The notes under the pieces: model-generated | Databases searched by the model: none | What the model was told of the DNA's origin: nothing | The model's input: only the letters and a program-made list of their open reading frames with translations | Assembly (NCBI RefSeq): GCF_000013745.1 | Contig: NC_007925.1 | Span: forward strand, 1,488,001-1,552,000 | Direction of reading: 5' to 3' | Length of the DNA: 64,000 bases | Source of the DNA: Rhodopseudomonas_A palustris_F | GTDB taxonomy: Bacteria > Pseudomonadota > Alphaproteobacteria > Rhizobiales > Xanthobacteraceae | Part shown: in pieces, positions 28,526 through 38,304 of the stretch | How positions within the stretch are numbered: the stretch's first letter is position 1 | How the letters are laid out: each line of letters starts with the position of its first letter | Translations under genes and position numbers: made by a program

Positions 28526-28948
28526 TCAATCCTCGAACCCGCCCGAGCCGCGCTTCGACTTGACGTCGCTGCGGCGCTTCTTGCCTTCGAGCCGGCGTTT
28601 CTTCGAGCCCAAGGTCGGCTTGGTGGCGCGGCGCGGCACCGGGCGCACCATCGCCTCGCGCAGCAATTCGAGCAGCCGGTCGATGGCGTCGGCGCGGTTG
28701 CGCTCCTGGGTGCGGAAGCGCTGGGCGTGGATCACGATCACGCCGTCCTTGGTCATGCGCTGCCCGGCGAGCCGCGAAAGCCGCAGTTCGGCGTCGGCCG
28801 GCAACGTGATGCGCCTTGTGTCGAAGCGCAATTGCGCCGCGGTGGAGAGCTTGTTGACGTTCTGACCGCCCGGCCCCGAGGCGCGCACGAACGTCACCTC
28901 GATGTCCTTGTCTTCGTCGATGAAGAGATCGCGGGCAATCCGCAGCAT
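28526..28948 (-). CDS. arfB: Alternative ribosome-rescue factor ArfB (peptidyl-tRNA hydrolase, YaeJ type)
   Basis: 140-residue class-I release factor homologue that hydrolyses peptidyl-tRNA on stalled ribosomes without a stop codon. The catalytic GGQ lies in RASGPGGQNVNKLSTAAQLR near residue 27. The C-terminal basic tail that enters the empty mRNA channel is present (LGSKKRRLEGKKRRSDVKSK). No codon-recognition domain is present, as expected. Confidence 0.94.
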   Translation of the reverse strand: MLRIARDLFIDEDKDIEVTFVRASGPGGQNVNKLSTAAQLRFDTRRITLPADAELRLSRLAGQRMTKDGVIVIHAQRFRTQERNRADAIDRLLELLREAMVRPVPRRATKPTLGSKKRRLEGKKRRSDVKSKRGSGGFED

Positions 28949-29069
28949 GGGGCACCGGTGGGGCGTGAGGTGCCGTTCTGTAGCACATCCTGGGCGACGC
29001 GCGGCAAGCGGGCGCGCCGCAGAAGCTGGCCGGAAATGCCGCGAATGCGATCAGGCACTTCGCCCAACA

Positions 29070-29159
29070 CGTCATGGCCGCGCTCGTCGCGGCCATCCAC
29101 GCCCACAGGCGAGGCTTCTGATGTTTCCGTGGATGGCCGGGACAAGCCCGGCCATGACG
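29070..29159. repeat. Palindromic repeat D, copy 2
   Basis: Inverted pair with ends GTCATGGCCG and CGGCCATGAC. The gap 28949-29269 holds only this element and a right-end fragment of repeat A (CTCAGGATGACG at about 29227). Confidence 0.7.
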
Positions 29160-29269
29160 CGGAGAGGGTGCGCGACTTTTCGAAATGCCACCGGCGTGGA
29201 AGCCTGATCGAGCTTCCGGTCAGACTCTCAGGATGACGGCGTGGGTGTGGACCGGCCTGACGAAGAACG

Positions 29270-30634
29270 CTAATTCGCGCTCGGCGGCTTGGCGACCGGC
29301 TCGGCCGCGGCCTGCGCGGCGCGGCCGACCACCACGGTCAGGAGGCCATTGGCCCACAGCCGCTTCGCGGCGCGCTTGGCGTCGTCGAGCGTCACCGCGT
29401 CGACGATGGCGTTGCGCTTTTCGATGTAATCGATCGGCAATTTGTCGAGCTGATATTGCAGCAGCGCCGAGGCGAGCTTCGACGAGGTGTCGAGCGCCAG
29501 CATCTGCGAGCCCTTCAGATACGACTTGGCCTCGTCGAGTTCCTGCTGGGTCGGCCCCTGCTCGGCCATCCGGCGGATTTCCTCATCGATCGCCGCCACG
29601 GTGTCGGCGGCGCGATCGGCGCGGGTGCCGGTGTTGCCGATGAACAGCGCGGAATGCTCCATCCACAACAGCGTTTCATAGACCGAATAGGCCAGCCCGC
29701 GCTTCTCGCGGACCTCGTGATACAGCCGCGACGACAGCGTGCCGCCGCCGAGAATATGGTTGACGACGTAGCCGGCCATGAAATCCGGATCGGCGCGTTT
29801 CATCCCGGGACCGCCGAACGTTACCGTGGTCTGCGGCACGTCGAGCGCGATGAAGGCGCGCTGCGGCGGCTTGGCGGCTGCGATCTCCGGCGCCGCGACC
29901 AGATCGGCCTTGGCCGGCAGGCCGCCGAAGGTCTGATCCAGCAGCGCGCCCAACGAGACGGCGTCGATATCGCCGACCACCGCGATCTTCAGCGTGTCCT
30001 TGCCCAGCACATGGCCGGCATAGCTTCGCAAATCGTCGGCCTGGATGGTCGGGATGCTGGCGAGCGTGCCGTTGGACGGGCGGCCATAGGGGTGATCACC
30101 GAACGCCACTTCGAGAAACTTGCGGCTGGCGATCGAATTCGGATTGGTGGACTCCCGGCGCAGCGTCGACAGCACCTGGGCGCGCACCCGCTCGATATCC
30201 TGGGCCTCGAAGCGCGGCTTGGTCAGCGCGATCCGCAGCAGATCGAACGCCTCGCTGCGATGCTCTTTCAGCATCCGCAGCGAGCCGCGGAAGTAATCGC
30301 GGGTCGCGTTGAAGCTGAGCTCGATGGCGCGGCGATCGAGCCGCTCGTGGTAGGTCTTGGAGTCGAGATCGGCGGCGCCTTCGTCGAGCAGATTGGCGAC
30401 CATGTGGCCGAGCCCGGATTTGTCCGCGGGGTCCTGCGTGGCGCCGCCGCCAAAGGCGTATTCCATCGCGATCAGCGGCACGGTGGCGTCCGGCACGAAC
30501 CAGGCCTCGATGCCGCCCGGCGACACCAGCCGCTGGATTTTTGCCGCGGCAAACGAACTCGTGGTCGACAGCGCGGTGGCGAGCAGGCAGGCCGTAGCCG
30601 CCAAGGCTGTGCGCAGCGCGCGGGGACCGAACAT
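29270..30634 (-). CDS. M16 family zinc peptidase-like subunit, non-catalytic partner
   Basis: 454-residue periplasmic M16 (pitrilysin/PqqF-like) protein. A signal peptide precedes TTSSFAAAKIQ. The HxxEH zinc motif is missing: the aligned position reads KSGLGHMVANLL. The R/Y pair that contacts substrate in partner subunits is present in SSRLYHEVREKRGLAYSV. This is the pattern of the inactive chain of heterodimeric M16B peptidases. The start is 2 bases after the stop of the active partner, so the pair is coupled. Confidence 0.9.
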   Translation of the reverse strand: MFGPRALRTALAATACLLATALSTTSSFAAAKIQRLVSPGGIEAWFVPDATVPLIAMEYAFGGGATQDPADKSGLGHMVANLLDEGAADLDSKTYHERLDRRAIELSFNATRDYFRGSLRMLKEHRSEAFDLLRIALTKPRFEAQDIERVRAQVLSTLRRESTNPNSIASRKFLEVAFGDHPYGRPSNGTLASIPTIQADDLRSYAGHVLGKDTLKIAVVGDIDAVSLGALLDQTFGGLPAKADLVAAPEIAAAKPPQRAFIALDVPQTTVTFGGPGMKRADPDFMAGYVVNHILGGGTLSSRLYHEVREKRGLAYSVYETLLWMEHSALFIGNTGTRADRAADTVAAIDEEIRRMAEQGPTQQELDEAKSYLKGSQMLALDTSSKLASALLQYQLDKLPIDYIEKRNAIVDAVTLDDAKRAAKRLWANGLLTVVVGRAAQAAAEPVAKPPSAN

Positions 30635-30636
30635 GA

Positions 30637-32064
30637 TCACGAGCGCTTCTCCTGCAGTTTCACCGTCGTGTCCTTGATCAGATAGCCGGTCACCGAGCGG
30701 TTCTTGGTCAGCCATTTTTGTGCGGCGGCGCGCACTTGATCGGAGGTGACGGCGCGAATCCGGTCCGGCCAGGCGCGGATGTCCTGGACGCTGAGCCCGA
30801 CCGTCAAGGCGGCGCCGTACCAGCGCGCCAGCGTCGCCTGACTGTCCTGCGCGTAGATCGCCTCGGCGATCAGCTGCGTCTTGACCCGCTCGAGATCCTC
30901 GGCGCGCACCGCATTGGCCTCGATATCGGCGATCACGCCGTCGATCACCTGTTCGATCTGCGCGAACTCGACGCCGGGCTTCGGCGTCGCCGCCACCATG
31001 AAATAGCTGTCGTCGACCGCGGTACCTTGATAGGAGGCGCCGGCGCTGACCGCCAGCGGGCGGTCGATCACCAGCGCGCGATACAGATAGGAGTTGGCGC
31101 CGTTGCCCATCAGCTGCGCCAGCACGTCGAGCGCGGCGCTTTCGCCGGCCGCGGCGGTGACGGCGGAGGGCACCAGATAATAGCGCCGGATGGCGTTCTG
31201 CTCGACCCGCGGATCGGCCAGCGTCACGGTGCGCGGCCCCGCCGGGGTCGGCTCCTGCGGGCGGATCCGGCGCGGCGCGATCGCCGGCTGCGGCGGGATC
31301 GCGCCGTAGATCTTCTCCGCCATCGGACGCACGTCGGCGGCGTCGACGTCGCCGGCGATCACCAGCGTGGCGTTGTTCGGCGCGTAGAACCGGTGGTAGA
31401 AGGCCAGCGCGTCCTCGCGGCCGAGCTTCTCGATCTCCTGGTGCCAGCCGATCACCGGCCGGCCGTAGGGATGGTTGAGAAACAGCGCGGCCATGATCTG
31501 CTCGGTCAGCCGCGCGTCGGGATTGTTGGCGACCCGCATGTTGAATTCTTCGAGCACCACGTCGCGCTCCGGCAGCACGTTCTCGTCCTTGAGAATGAGC
31601 CCGGTCATCCGGTCGGCTTCGAACTCCATCATCCGGCCGAGCTGCTCGCGCGGCACCCTTTGGAAATAGCCGGTGTAGTCGGTCGAGGTGAAGGCGTTCT
31701 CGTTGCCGCCGATCCGCAGCACGGTCTGGGTGAACTCGCCGGCCGGATGGTTGGCGGTGCCCTTGAACATCAGATGTTCGAGGAAATGCGCCAGCCCGGA
31801 TTTGCCCGGCGTCTCGTCGGCGGAGCCGACCTTGTACCAGATCATCTGGGTGACCACCGGGGTGCGGCGGTCCGGGATCACCACCACCCGCAGCCCGTTG
31901 CCGAGCGTAAAGGTGGCCGGCGGATCCGAGGTGACGGTCTGCGCGCCGGCCGGCGTCGGCAGCGTCAAGGCCGCCACCGTCAGCACCGCCGCCGCGATCA
32001 CGCCGGCGGCGCAGCGCCGCAGCCAAAAGCCCTTATGCAGCCAAGAGCCCTCATGATGTGTCAC
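30637..32064 (-). CDS. M16 family zinc peptidase, catalytic subunit
   Basis: 475-residue exported M16B metallopeptidase. The HxxEH motif is intact (GLAHFLEHLMFKGT) and the distal Glu lies in VVLEEFNMR. I use the GTG at 32064, the first start codon giving a complete signal peptide (hydrophobic AAGVIAAAVLTVAALTLP, cleavage near AGA-QT); there is no nearby ATG in frame and the ribosome site is weak. It pairs with the following non-catalytic gene. The substrate is unknown; the position after lspA suggests envelope protein or peptide turnover. Confidence 0.9.
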   Translation of the reverse strand: MTHHEGSWLHKGFWLRRCAAGVIAAAVLTVAALTLPTPAGAQTVTSDPPATFTLGNGLRVVVIPDRRTPVVTQMIWYKVGSADETPGKSGLAHFLEHLMFKGTANHPAGEFTQTVLRIGGNENAFTSTDYTGYFQRVPREQLGRMMEFEADRMTGLILKDENVLPERDVVLEEFNMRVANNPDARLTEQIMAALFLNHPYGRPVIGWHQEIEKLGREDALAFYHRFYAPNNATLVIAGDVDAADVRPMAEKIYGAIPPQPAIAPRRIRPQEPTPAGPRTVTLADPRVEQNAIRRYYLVPSAVTAAAGESAALDVLAQLMGNGANSYLYRALVIDRPLAVSAGASYQGTAVDDSYFMVAATPKPGVEFAQIEQVIDGVIADIEANAVRAEDLERVKTQLIAEAIYAQDSQATLARWYGAALTVGLSVQDIRAWPDRIRAVTSDQVRAAAQKWLTKNRSVTGYLIKDTTVKLQEKRS

Positions 32065-32102
32065 GCCGAGCACGGGACGCGGATCGCCGCCCGATGCCGC
32101 GC

Positions 32103-32834
32103 TCAATTCTTGATCTCTTTGCCCGTCATGATGTCGGTGTGTTGATTGTTCAGCGATTCCTTCGGACCGGTGCCATAGGCGTAATTCGGCGACGGCGTTT
32201 GATAGCCGACCGGCGGCTGGGTCAACGTTTCGCGGCTCGGTTCGCCGGTGAATGGCGCGGTCTCCACCGAGGAGCCGCCGAACATGGTGCTGAAGATGCC
32301 GCCGGTGTAGCCGAGCTGCGACGGGCTGAGAATCGGGTTGTTGGCGCTGTTGCCGGGCGTCATCGGCTCGGTCGGGGTGGTCGCCGCGGTCTTGCCGGCG
32401 GCGAGTTCGCTCGGCGTCAGCGGCCGGGCGCTCTCGATGCCCGAAACCTTGCTCTTCTTGTTGAGTTCCTTGATCCGCTTGCGCTCGGCCTCGCTGGGAT
32501 CCTTCGGCCAGTTCGGCAGATTGACCGCGGTCTTGCCGGTTTCCGGCGGCGGCAGGTCGAGCTTGGGCGGCACCACGAGCGGCGAACGCTCGCGGTAGGT
32601 GATGCCGCGATTGTCCATATTGGTGCCGCCGATCCCGGTCATGATGTTCTTGATCAGCTTGTCTTCGAAGGTGGCGTCCTCGTCCTCTTCGGGGTCCTCG
32701 GCGCGGGCCATGCCCGACGCCATCACCAGGCCGATGCCGGCCACCACCGCGGCAAGCCGCAGGCTGCGCAACAGCATCCGGGCTGACGGACGCACACTCC
32801 AAGCGCTGGGGTCGATTACCCGCATTGCGTTCAT
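32103..32834 (-). CDS. Exported protein, possible DUF3035/BamF-like
   Basis: 243-residue protein with a signal peptide (SLRLAAVVAGIGLVMASG, cleavage near ARA-ED) and a long low-complexity, Pro/Ser/Thr-rich body. ERSPLVVPPKLDLPPP resembles the TRAPL.VPPD..LRPP signature of DUF3035 (BamF of the beta-barrel assembly machine), and the gene sits between lspA and an M16 pair, as DUF3035 genes do in other alphaproteobacteria. No lipobox cysteine is visible, unlike BamF. I recognise the similarity from memory only. In-frame ATGs at 32846, 32834 and 32825 are possible starts. Confidence 0.6.
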   Translation of the reverse strand: MNAMRVIDPSAWSVRPSARMLLRSLRLAAVVAGIGLVMASGMARAEDPEEDEDATFEDKLIKNIMTGIGGTNMDNRGITYRERSPLVVPPKLDLPPPETGKTAVNLPNWPKDPSEAERKRIKELNKKSKVSGIESARPLTPSELAAGKTAATTPTEPMTPGNSANNPILSPSQLGYTGGIFSTMFGGSSVETAPFTGEPSRETLTQPPVGYQTPSPNYAYGTGPKESLNNQHTDIMTGKEIKN

Positions 32835-32926
32835 CCCGTTTATCATGGCGATCTGTTCGCCGGCAGGCCGACGATGGCGGCGCCGCCTGCCGTGCAGCAT
32901 CCTGATGGCTGTCGTATCAGCCGGGA

Positions 32927-33424
32927 TCAGGGCGCTTTTACGGCGGGTTGGCCGAAGAAGGAGTCATACAGCAGGCCTCCGACCCCGGCAACGATCGCCA
33001 CGTCGGCAAGGTTAAACACGTACCAGTTGTAGGTCTTGCCGGCGATTTCGAGGTGCAAAAGCGCGAAATCCACCACCGCGCCATAGGCCAGCCGGTCGAT
33101 GCCGTTGCCGATCGCGCCGCCGATGATCAGCCCCAGCGCGATGGTCGCCAACAGGGTTCCCGAGCGCGCCATCCAGATCGCCAGCACCACCACCGCCACC
33201 GCCTTGAACGCCAGCATGATCGCCTGCCCGGTGGGCCCGGTCTCGGAGAACCAGCCGTAGCTGATGCCGGTGTTCCAGGCCAGCACCATGTCGAAGAACG
33301 GCGCCAGCCTGACCGCGCCACGGCGGCCGAGCTCGTAGCCATAGAGCAGCCACAGCTTCACCGCCTGGTCGAGCGCCAGCGCGGCGACGGCGGCGATCAG
33401 CCCGGCGCGGAGGTGGCGGCTCAT
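32927..33424 (-). CDS. lspA: Lipoprotein signal peptidase
   Basis: 165-residue inner-membrane aspartyl protease that removes the signal peptide of diacylated prolipoproteins. Four hydrophobic segments are visible, with the catalytic Asp pair in GGAIGNGIDRL and FNLADVAIVAG. I start at the ATG at 33424 (MSRHLRAG); the longer frame is translated repeat E. It follows ileS in the same direction, the classic ileS-lspA order. Confidence 0.94.
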   Translation of the reverse strand: MSRHLRAGLIAAVAALALDQAVKLWLLYGYELGRRGAVRLAPFFDMVLAWNTGISYGWFSETGPTGQAIMLAFKAVAVVVLAIWMARSGTLLATIALGLIIGGAIGNGIDRLAYGAVVDFALLHLEIAGKTYNWYVFNLADVAIVAGVGGLLYDSFFGQPAVKAP

Positions 33425-33471
33425 GGTGCCCGGCTTCCGAAGGGACCGAACGCCACCGCACCACAACGAGG

Positions 33472-33602
33472 CGTCGTCCCCGCGCAGGCGGGGACCCATA
33501 CGCCGTGTCGGTTCAGCTCAAGCAAGGCGGCCGTAATCATGGGAGTCCACCAACAAAATCGAACGCCAGGGGTTATGGGTCCCCGCCTGCGCGGGGACGA
33601 CG
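33472..33602. repeat. Palindromic repeat E
   Basis: Near-perfect outer inverted repeat of about 28 bp (left end begins CGTCGTCCCCGCGCAGGCGG, right end is its complement) around a less ordered centre, between ileS and lspA. Only one copy is in this window. Confidence 0.75.
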
Positions 33603-33608
33603 AGAGGT

Positions 33609-36600
33609 TTATACTGTGACCCCCAGCGCCTGCCATTCGCGCAGCGCCTGCGCGTCGCGCGGCGAGACGTCGGGATAGTCCGGATCGTCGCCGACCGTGG
33701 GCAGGATCTTCCAGGAGCGCGCGCATTTCTGGCCCTGGGCCTTCTCCACCACCACCGCGACGCCGGGAACGTCGGGCAGCCGAAACGCCTCGGCCGGGGC
33801 CTCGGCGTTCGAAACCATGGCATTCGAGGTGATGCAGACTTCGGCGAGATCGATGTCGAACAAGGTCGAGAAGATCGCCTGATCCGACACATAGACCAGC
33901 GGCGAGGCTTCCAGCGAGGAGCCGATCCGCTTCGCCGCCCGCTCGACCTCCAGCGCGCCGGTGACGACGCGGCGGACGTTGCGGATGGTCTCCCACTTCG
34001 CGGCGAGTTGATCGTCGCGGAATGGCGCGAGGCCCTCCGGGAACAGCGTCAGATGCACGCTCGGCTCGGCGTCCGGCCGATACAGCCGCCAGGCTTCCTC
34101 GGCGGTGAACGACAACACCGGCGCCAGCCATTTCAGGATGGCATCGCAGATGATGTCGATCGCGGTCAGCGCCGCCTTGCGCGTCAGCGACGACGGCGCG
34201 TCGCAATACAGCGTGTCCTTGCGGACGTCGAAATAGAACGCCGACAATTCGGTGTTCATGAAGTTGGCCAGCGAGGCGACGACGGTCTTGTAGTCGAACT
34301 CCTCATAGGCTTTGCGCACGATGGCATCCTGTGCCGCCAGCGCGTGCAGCATCAGCCTTTCCAGTTCGGGCATATCGTCGAACGCCACGGCGTCGGCCCG
34401 CTTGAAGTGAGCCAGCGTGCCGAGCATCCAGCGGATCGAGTTGCGCAGCTTGCGATAGGTCTCGATGGTGGTCTTGAGGATTTCCGCGCCGATGCGCTGG
34501 TCGTCGGCATAGTCGGTGGCGCACACCCAGAGCCGCAAGATGTCGGCGCCGGATTGCGCGATCACCTTCTGCGGCTCGACGGTATTGCCGATCGACTTGG
34601 ACATTTTGCGCCCGTTCTCGTCGAGCGTGAAACCGTGGGTCAGCACGATGTCGTAGGGCGCGCGGCCGCGGGTGCCACAGCTTTCCAGCAGCGACGATTG
34701 GAACCAGCCGCGATGCTGGTCGGAGCCTTCGAGATACATCACGGTGTCGTCGCCACCATCGACCTTGCGCCGGATGCCGGCGAGGCCCGGGAAGTTCTGC
34801 CGGTCTTCGAGCACGAAGGCGTGGGTGGAGCCGGAGTCGAACCAGACGTCGCAGATGTCGTCGACTTTCTTCCATTCCTCTTTGGCGCGCTCGCCGAGGA
34901 AGCGCTCACGCGCGCCTTCGGCATACCAGGCGTCGGCGCCCTCGCTCATGAAGGCTTCCGCGATCCGCAGATTGACGGTCTCGTCGATCAGGATTTCGGC
35001 GGAGCCGTCGCCCTTCTCGCGCACGAACACCGCGATCGGCACGCCCCAGGCGCGCTGCCGCGAGATCACCCAGTCGGGCTTGGTGTTGATCATGCCGTTG
35101 ATGCGGTTCTGCCCGGCGGCCGGCACCCATTGCGTGACCTTGATGGCCTCGAGCGCGCGATGGCGCAGGGTATCGCCCGGCTTGGCCTTGCCGTCGTCGA
35201 CGATGTCCTTGTCCATCGCGATGAACCATTGCGGGGTGTTGCGGAAGATCACCGGCTTCTTGGAGCGCCAGGAATGCGGGTACTGATGCTTCAAGCGGCC
35301 GCGCGCCAGCAACATGCCGGCGTCGATCAAGGCCTTGATCACCGCCTCGTTGGCGTCGCCCTTTTCGCCCTTGTCGGTGATCACCCGCTTGCCGACGAAG
35401 CCCGGCGCGTGATCGGTCAGCGCGCCGTTCTCGTCGACGGTGTAGGGAATCGCCGAGGAGATGCCGCGCGCCTCTAGGCTGCGCGCATTGTGCATCCAGA
35501 TGTCGAAGTCTTCGCGGCCGTGGCCCGGCGCGGTGTGGACGAAGCCGGTGCCGGTGTCGTCGGTGACGTGATCGCCGTCGAGCAGCGGCACGGAGAATTC
35601 ATAGCCGCCGGCCAAGCCGAACAGCGGATGGGCGCATTGCAATGACTTCAGCACGTCCGCGGGAACTGTGTTGACCTTCTCATAGCTCACGACGCGCGCC
35701 TGCTTGAACACGGCGTCTGCAAGCGTGTCGGCGAGGATCAACAAATCGCCGGGTTTTGCCCAGTTATCAGCCGCAGCGTCTGTGACTTTGTAGAGGCCGT
35801 AGCTGATTTTGGATGAGAAGCTGATCGCGCGGTTTCCCGGCAGCGTCCATGGCGTCGTGGTCCAGATGACAACTGATGAACCCGCGAGACGACCATCATC
35901 ATATCCGTCGACAACGGGCACCTTCCCCGTCCGAGTCACGTGAGTGTCGGGGACATGCGTAACAACCGGAAACTTCACCCACACCGTATCCGACGTGTAG
36001 TCCTCATACTCGACCTCGGCCTCGGCCAGCGCGGTCTTTTCCACCACGCTCCACATCACCGGCTTACTGCCGCGATAGAGGGTCCCGTTGGCGGCGAATT
36101 TCATCAGTTCGCGGGCGATCTGCGCCTCGGCGAAGAAGTCCATCGTGGCGTAGGGATGCGCCCAGTCGCCGATCACGCCGAGCCGCTTGAACTCCTCGCG
36201 CTGCACGTTCAGCCATTTGCCGGCATAGCCACGGCATTCCTTGCGGAACGCGACCATCGCCGCGCTATCCTTGAAGTTCGGCTTCGGCTTGCCCTTGGAG
36301 CGATAATTCTCCTCCTCGATCTTCCATTCGATCGGCAGACCGTGGCAGTCCCAGCCCGGCACGTAGTTGGAATCGAAGCCCAGCATCTGCTGGCTCTTGG
36401 TCACCACGTCTTTCAGGATCTTGTTCAGCGCGTGGCCGATATGGATGTTGCCGTTGGCATAGGGCGGGCCGTCATGCAGCACGAATTTCGGCCGGCCGGC
36501 GGCGGCCTTGCGCAGCTTGCCGTAGAGGTCGATCTCCTCCCAGCGCTTCAGCAGTTCGGGCTCCGCCTTCGGCAGCCCGGCGCGCATCGGAAACTCGGTC

Positions 36601-36683
36601 TGCGGCAGGTACAGGGTCTTGGAATAGTCGTTGCCGTCTTTTTGGGCGTCTTTGGCGGCGGATTTTACAGGCGTGTCGGACAT
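33609..36683 (-). CDS. ileS: Isoleucyl-tRNA synthetase
   Basis: 1024-residue class I synthetase charging tRNA-Ile. HIGH-type motif [14 protein letters not shown] (about residue 75) and KMSKS in [10 protein letters not shown] are intact. The editing domain lies between ([13 protein letters not shown]). The C-terminal anticodon domain is present. No C-terminal Cys4 zinc finger of the E. coli type is visible. I start at the ATG at 36683 (MSDTPVKSA). It is upstream of lspA. Confidence 0.96.
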   Translation of the reverse strand: MSDTPVKSAAKDAQKDGNDYSKTLYLPQTEFPMRAGLPKAEPELLKRWEEIDLYGKLRKAAAGRPKFVLHDGPPYANGNIHIGHALNKILKDVVTKSQQMLGFDSNYVPGWDCHGLPIEWKIEEENYRSKGKPKPNFKDSAAMVAFRKECRGYAGKWLNVQREEFKRLGVIGDWAHPYATMDFFAEAQIARELMKFAANGTLYRGSKPVMWSVVEKTALAEAEVEYEDYTSDTVWVKFPVVTHVPDTHVTRTGKVPVVDGYDDGRLAGSSVVIWTTTPWTLPGNRAISFSSKISYGLYKVTDAAADNWAKPGDLLILADTLADAVFKQARVVSYEKVNTVPADVLKSLQCAHPLFGLAGGYEFSVPLLDGDHVTDDTGTGFVHTAPGHGREDFDIWMHNARSLEARGISSAIPYTVDENGALTDHAPGFVGKRVITDKGEKGDANEAVIKALIDAGMLLARGRLKHQYPHSWRSKKPVIFRNTPQWFIAMDKDIVDDGKAKPGDTLRHRALEAIKVTQWVPAAGQNRINGMINTKPDWVISRQRAWGVPIAVFVREKGDGSAEILIDETVNLRIAEAFMSEGADAWYAEGARERFLGERAKEEWKKVDDICDVWFDSGSTHAFVLEDRQNFPGLAGIRRKVDGGDDTVMYLEGSDQHRGWFQSSLLESCGTRGRAPYDIVLTHGFTLDENGRKMSKSIGNTVEPQKVIAQSGADILRLWVCATDYADDQRIGAEILKTTIETYRKLRNSIRWMLGTLAHFKRADAVAFDDMPELERLMLHALAAQDAIVRKAYEEFDYKTVVASLANFMNTELSAFYFDVRKDTLYCDAPSSLTRKAALTAIDIICDAILKWLAPVLSFTAEEAWRLYRPDAEPSVHLTLFPEGLAPFRDDQLAAKWETIRNVRRVVTGALEVERAAKRIGSSLEASPLVYVSDQAIFSTLFDIDLAEVCITSNAMVSNAEAPAEAFRLPDVPGVAVVVEKAQGQKCARSWKILPTVGDDPDYPDVSPRDAQALREWQALGVTV

Positions 36684-36951
36684 GAGGATTCTGGCTCGGC
36701 TCAATGGGCGCGGAAAACGCGACGAAATCGCGATGAAACTGCAACGATCCCGGTCTTGCGCCGAGCGAAGCTCAGGCGGAAGCCGGGCCGCTAATGCTGA
36801 TGAAGGGGCGCCGTGCAGACATCGGCCCTCAATAGCAGGCGGGGGGCGGATCGCAAAGCCCTGCCAGGGTCTTGGCCGTCATCCTTAAGGCGTTTTGCGG
36901 TTGCGCTTCCGGCCGCTCGCACTAATCTATTGAGAATGCGGAGGGAAATTC

Positions 36952-37278
36952 ATGGCCCCGACCACGCGCGCGGAAATCTATGAGGATCTAAAGGAACGTC
37001 GCCGTCGCGGCAAACAGGCCGGCGAGGCGCTCACCCCGACAACATCGGGCCGACCGCTCCACGGTGTGTCTATGACGTCAGCAGCCAGCATGATGGCGCT
37101 CGAAATCTACGCCCTAGCCGACCGCGTGTTCGGCGACGAATCCAAGGCCGAGGCTTGGCTGGAGCGCCCCAATGCATCGATGTCAGGACAGCGTCCCATC
37201 GACCTGATGCAAGACCAACTCGGTGCCGCCGTGGTCCGCGAAACGCTGGAACAGATCGACCACGGAATCTTCGCCTGA
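36952..37278 (+). CDS. Type II antitoxin, ParS/MbcA-like (DUF2384) partner of a RES toxin
   Basis: 108-residue protein. The C-terminal part (ALADRVFGDESKAEAWLERP through PIDLMQDQLGAAVVRETL) is the ParS/MbcA toxin-binding domain, normally found beside RES toxins. The N-terminal half is short and I cannot see a full XRE helix-turn-helix, so it may lack autonomous DNA binding or use a reduced domain. A GGAGGG ribosome site lies 8 bases before the ATG. The toxin starts 9 bases later. Confidence 0.85.
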   Translation: MAPTTRAEIYEDLKERRRRGKQAGEALTPTTSGRPLHGVSMTSAASMMALEIYALADRVFGDESKAEAWLERPNASMSGQRPIDLMQDQLGAAVVRETLEQIDHGIFA

Positions 37279-37287
37279 GATCCGTCG

Positions 37288-37737
37288 ATGGAGCTGTGGC
37301 GGATCTCGAATTATGCGGATTTGTCAGGCCTTGGCGGGTTGCGGGCGAGCGGCCGGTGGCATAGTCGCGGCAAGCGGATCGTCTATCTGGCCGACCACCC
37401 GGCCAGCGCGCTGCTGGAAATGCTGGTCCATATGGACCGCGACCTGTTGCCCGCGAGCTATCGGCTGCTGCGTGTCCTCACACCCGAGAGGCTCGCCGTT
37501 GACCGGATCGACGCTGAGGCTTTAGCTTCGGACTGGCAGCATCGGCCGGCCACAACCCGCGACCTCGGCGATCAATGGCTTGACCGCTCCTCAAGCGCCT
37601 TGCTGCAGGTGCCGTCGGTGATCGTCCCGCAGGCCTGGAATGTCCTGCTCAATCCAGCGCATCCCGACGCCGGCGCGATCACAATTGCCGAGATTATCGA
37701 AGCGCCGTTCGATCCGCGCCTGCTGCCCGAGGGATGA
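37288..37737 (+). CDS. RES family toxin (NAD+ phosphorylase type)
   Basis: 149-residue toxin expected to deplete NAD+ by phosphorolysis, as described for MbcT/RES toxins. The R-E-S pattern is visible: Arg in MELWRISNYADLSG, Glu in ASALLEMLVHMD and Ser in DRSSSALLQVPSVIVP, then NVLLNPAHPD. Length and composition are normal. It is coupled to the antitoxin gene. Confidence 0.88.
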   Translation: MELWRISNYADLSGLGGLRASGRWHSRGKRIVYLADHPASALLEMLVHMDRDLLPASYRLLRVLTPERLAVDRIDAEALASDWQHRPATTRDLGDQWLDRSSSALLQVPSVIVPQAWNVLLNPAHPDAGAITIAEIIEAPFDPRLLPEG

Positions 37738-37740
37738 GCG

Positions 37741-38304
37741 CTACGGCCCCGAAGGCTTGATCGGCCGCGCCGGGTTGCCGGCCACGGTCTGGCCCGGCAT
37801 CACATCGCGGGTGACGACGCTACCCGCGCCGATGATGGCGCCGTCGCCGATCGTCACGCCCGGCAAGATGATCGCCCCGCCGCCGATCCAGACGTCGCAG
37901 CCGATCCGCACCTGGCGGCCGAATTCCAGCCCCTCGGCCCGGGTGGCGGCGTCGCGCGGATGGTCGGCGGTGTAGATCTGCACCGCAGGCCCGATCTGGG
38001 TGCGGTCGCCGATCCATACCGGCACCACGTCGAGGATGACGCAGTTGAAATTCAGGAACACGCCGGCGCCGAGCCGGATGTTGTAGCCGCAGTCGCAGTG
38101 GAACGGCGGCCGGATCACCGCGCCTTGGCCGACCGCACCGAGATGTTCGGAGAGCAGCGCATGGCGCTCCGACGCCGGCCGGCCGGCGGCGGCGTTGTAG
38201 CGCACCAGCCAGGCCTTGTTGGCGGCCTCGTCGGCCTGCAATTCCGGGTTGCCGGGGCGATACAATTCGCCCGCCAGCATCTTCTGTTTTTCGGTTTTGC
38301 TCAG
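37741..38304 (-). CDS. maa: Maltose O-acetyltransferase-like sugar acetyltransferase, probably starting at CTG
   Basis: Left-handed beta-helix acetyltransferase (Maa/LacA group) transferring acetyl from acetyl-CoA to a sugar hydroxyl. Hexapeptide repeats (IGDRTQIGP, IGCDVWIGGGAIILPGVTIG) and the catalytic His in TADHPRDAATR are present. The first ATG (38280) has no ribosome site, but in frame upstream a CTG at 38304 overlaps the ribF stop (CTGA), follows GGGAGAG by 5 bases, and gives SKTEKQKMLAGELY, matching the usual N-terminus MxxTEKxKMLAGELY. Length is 187 residues from CTG. The ATG start would drop conserved residues. Confidence 0.9.
   Translation of the reverse strand: MSKTEKQKMLAGELYRPGNPELQADEAANKAWLVRYNAAAGRPASERHALLSEHLGAVGQGAVIRPPFHCDCGYNIRLGAGVFLNFNCVILDVVPVWIGDRTQIGPAVQIYTADHPRDAATRAEGLEFGRQVRIGCDVWIGGGAIILPGVTIGDGAIIGAGSVVTRDVMPGQTVAGNPARPIKPSGP

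Noticed and set aside
33425..33499. N-terminal extension of LspA
   Set aside because: Encoded by repeat E, with no family similarity.
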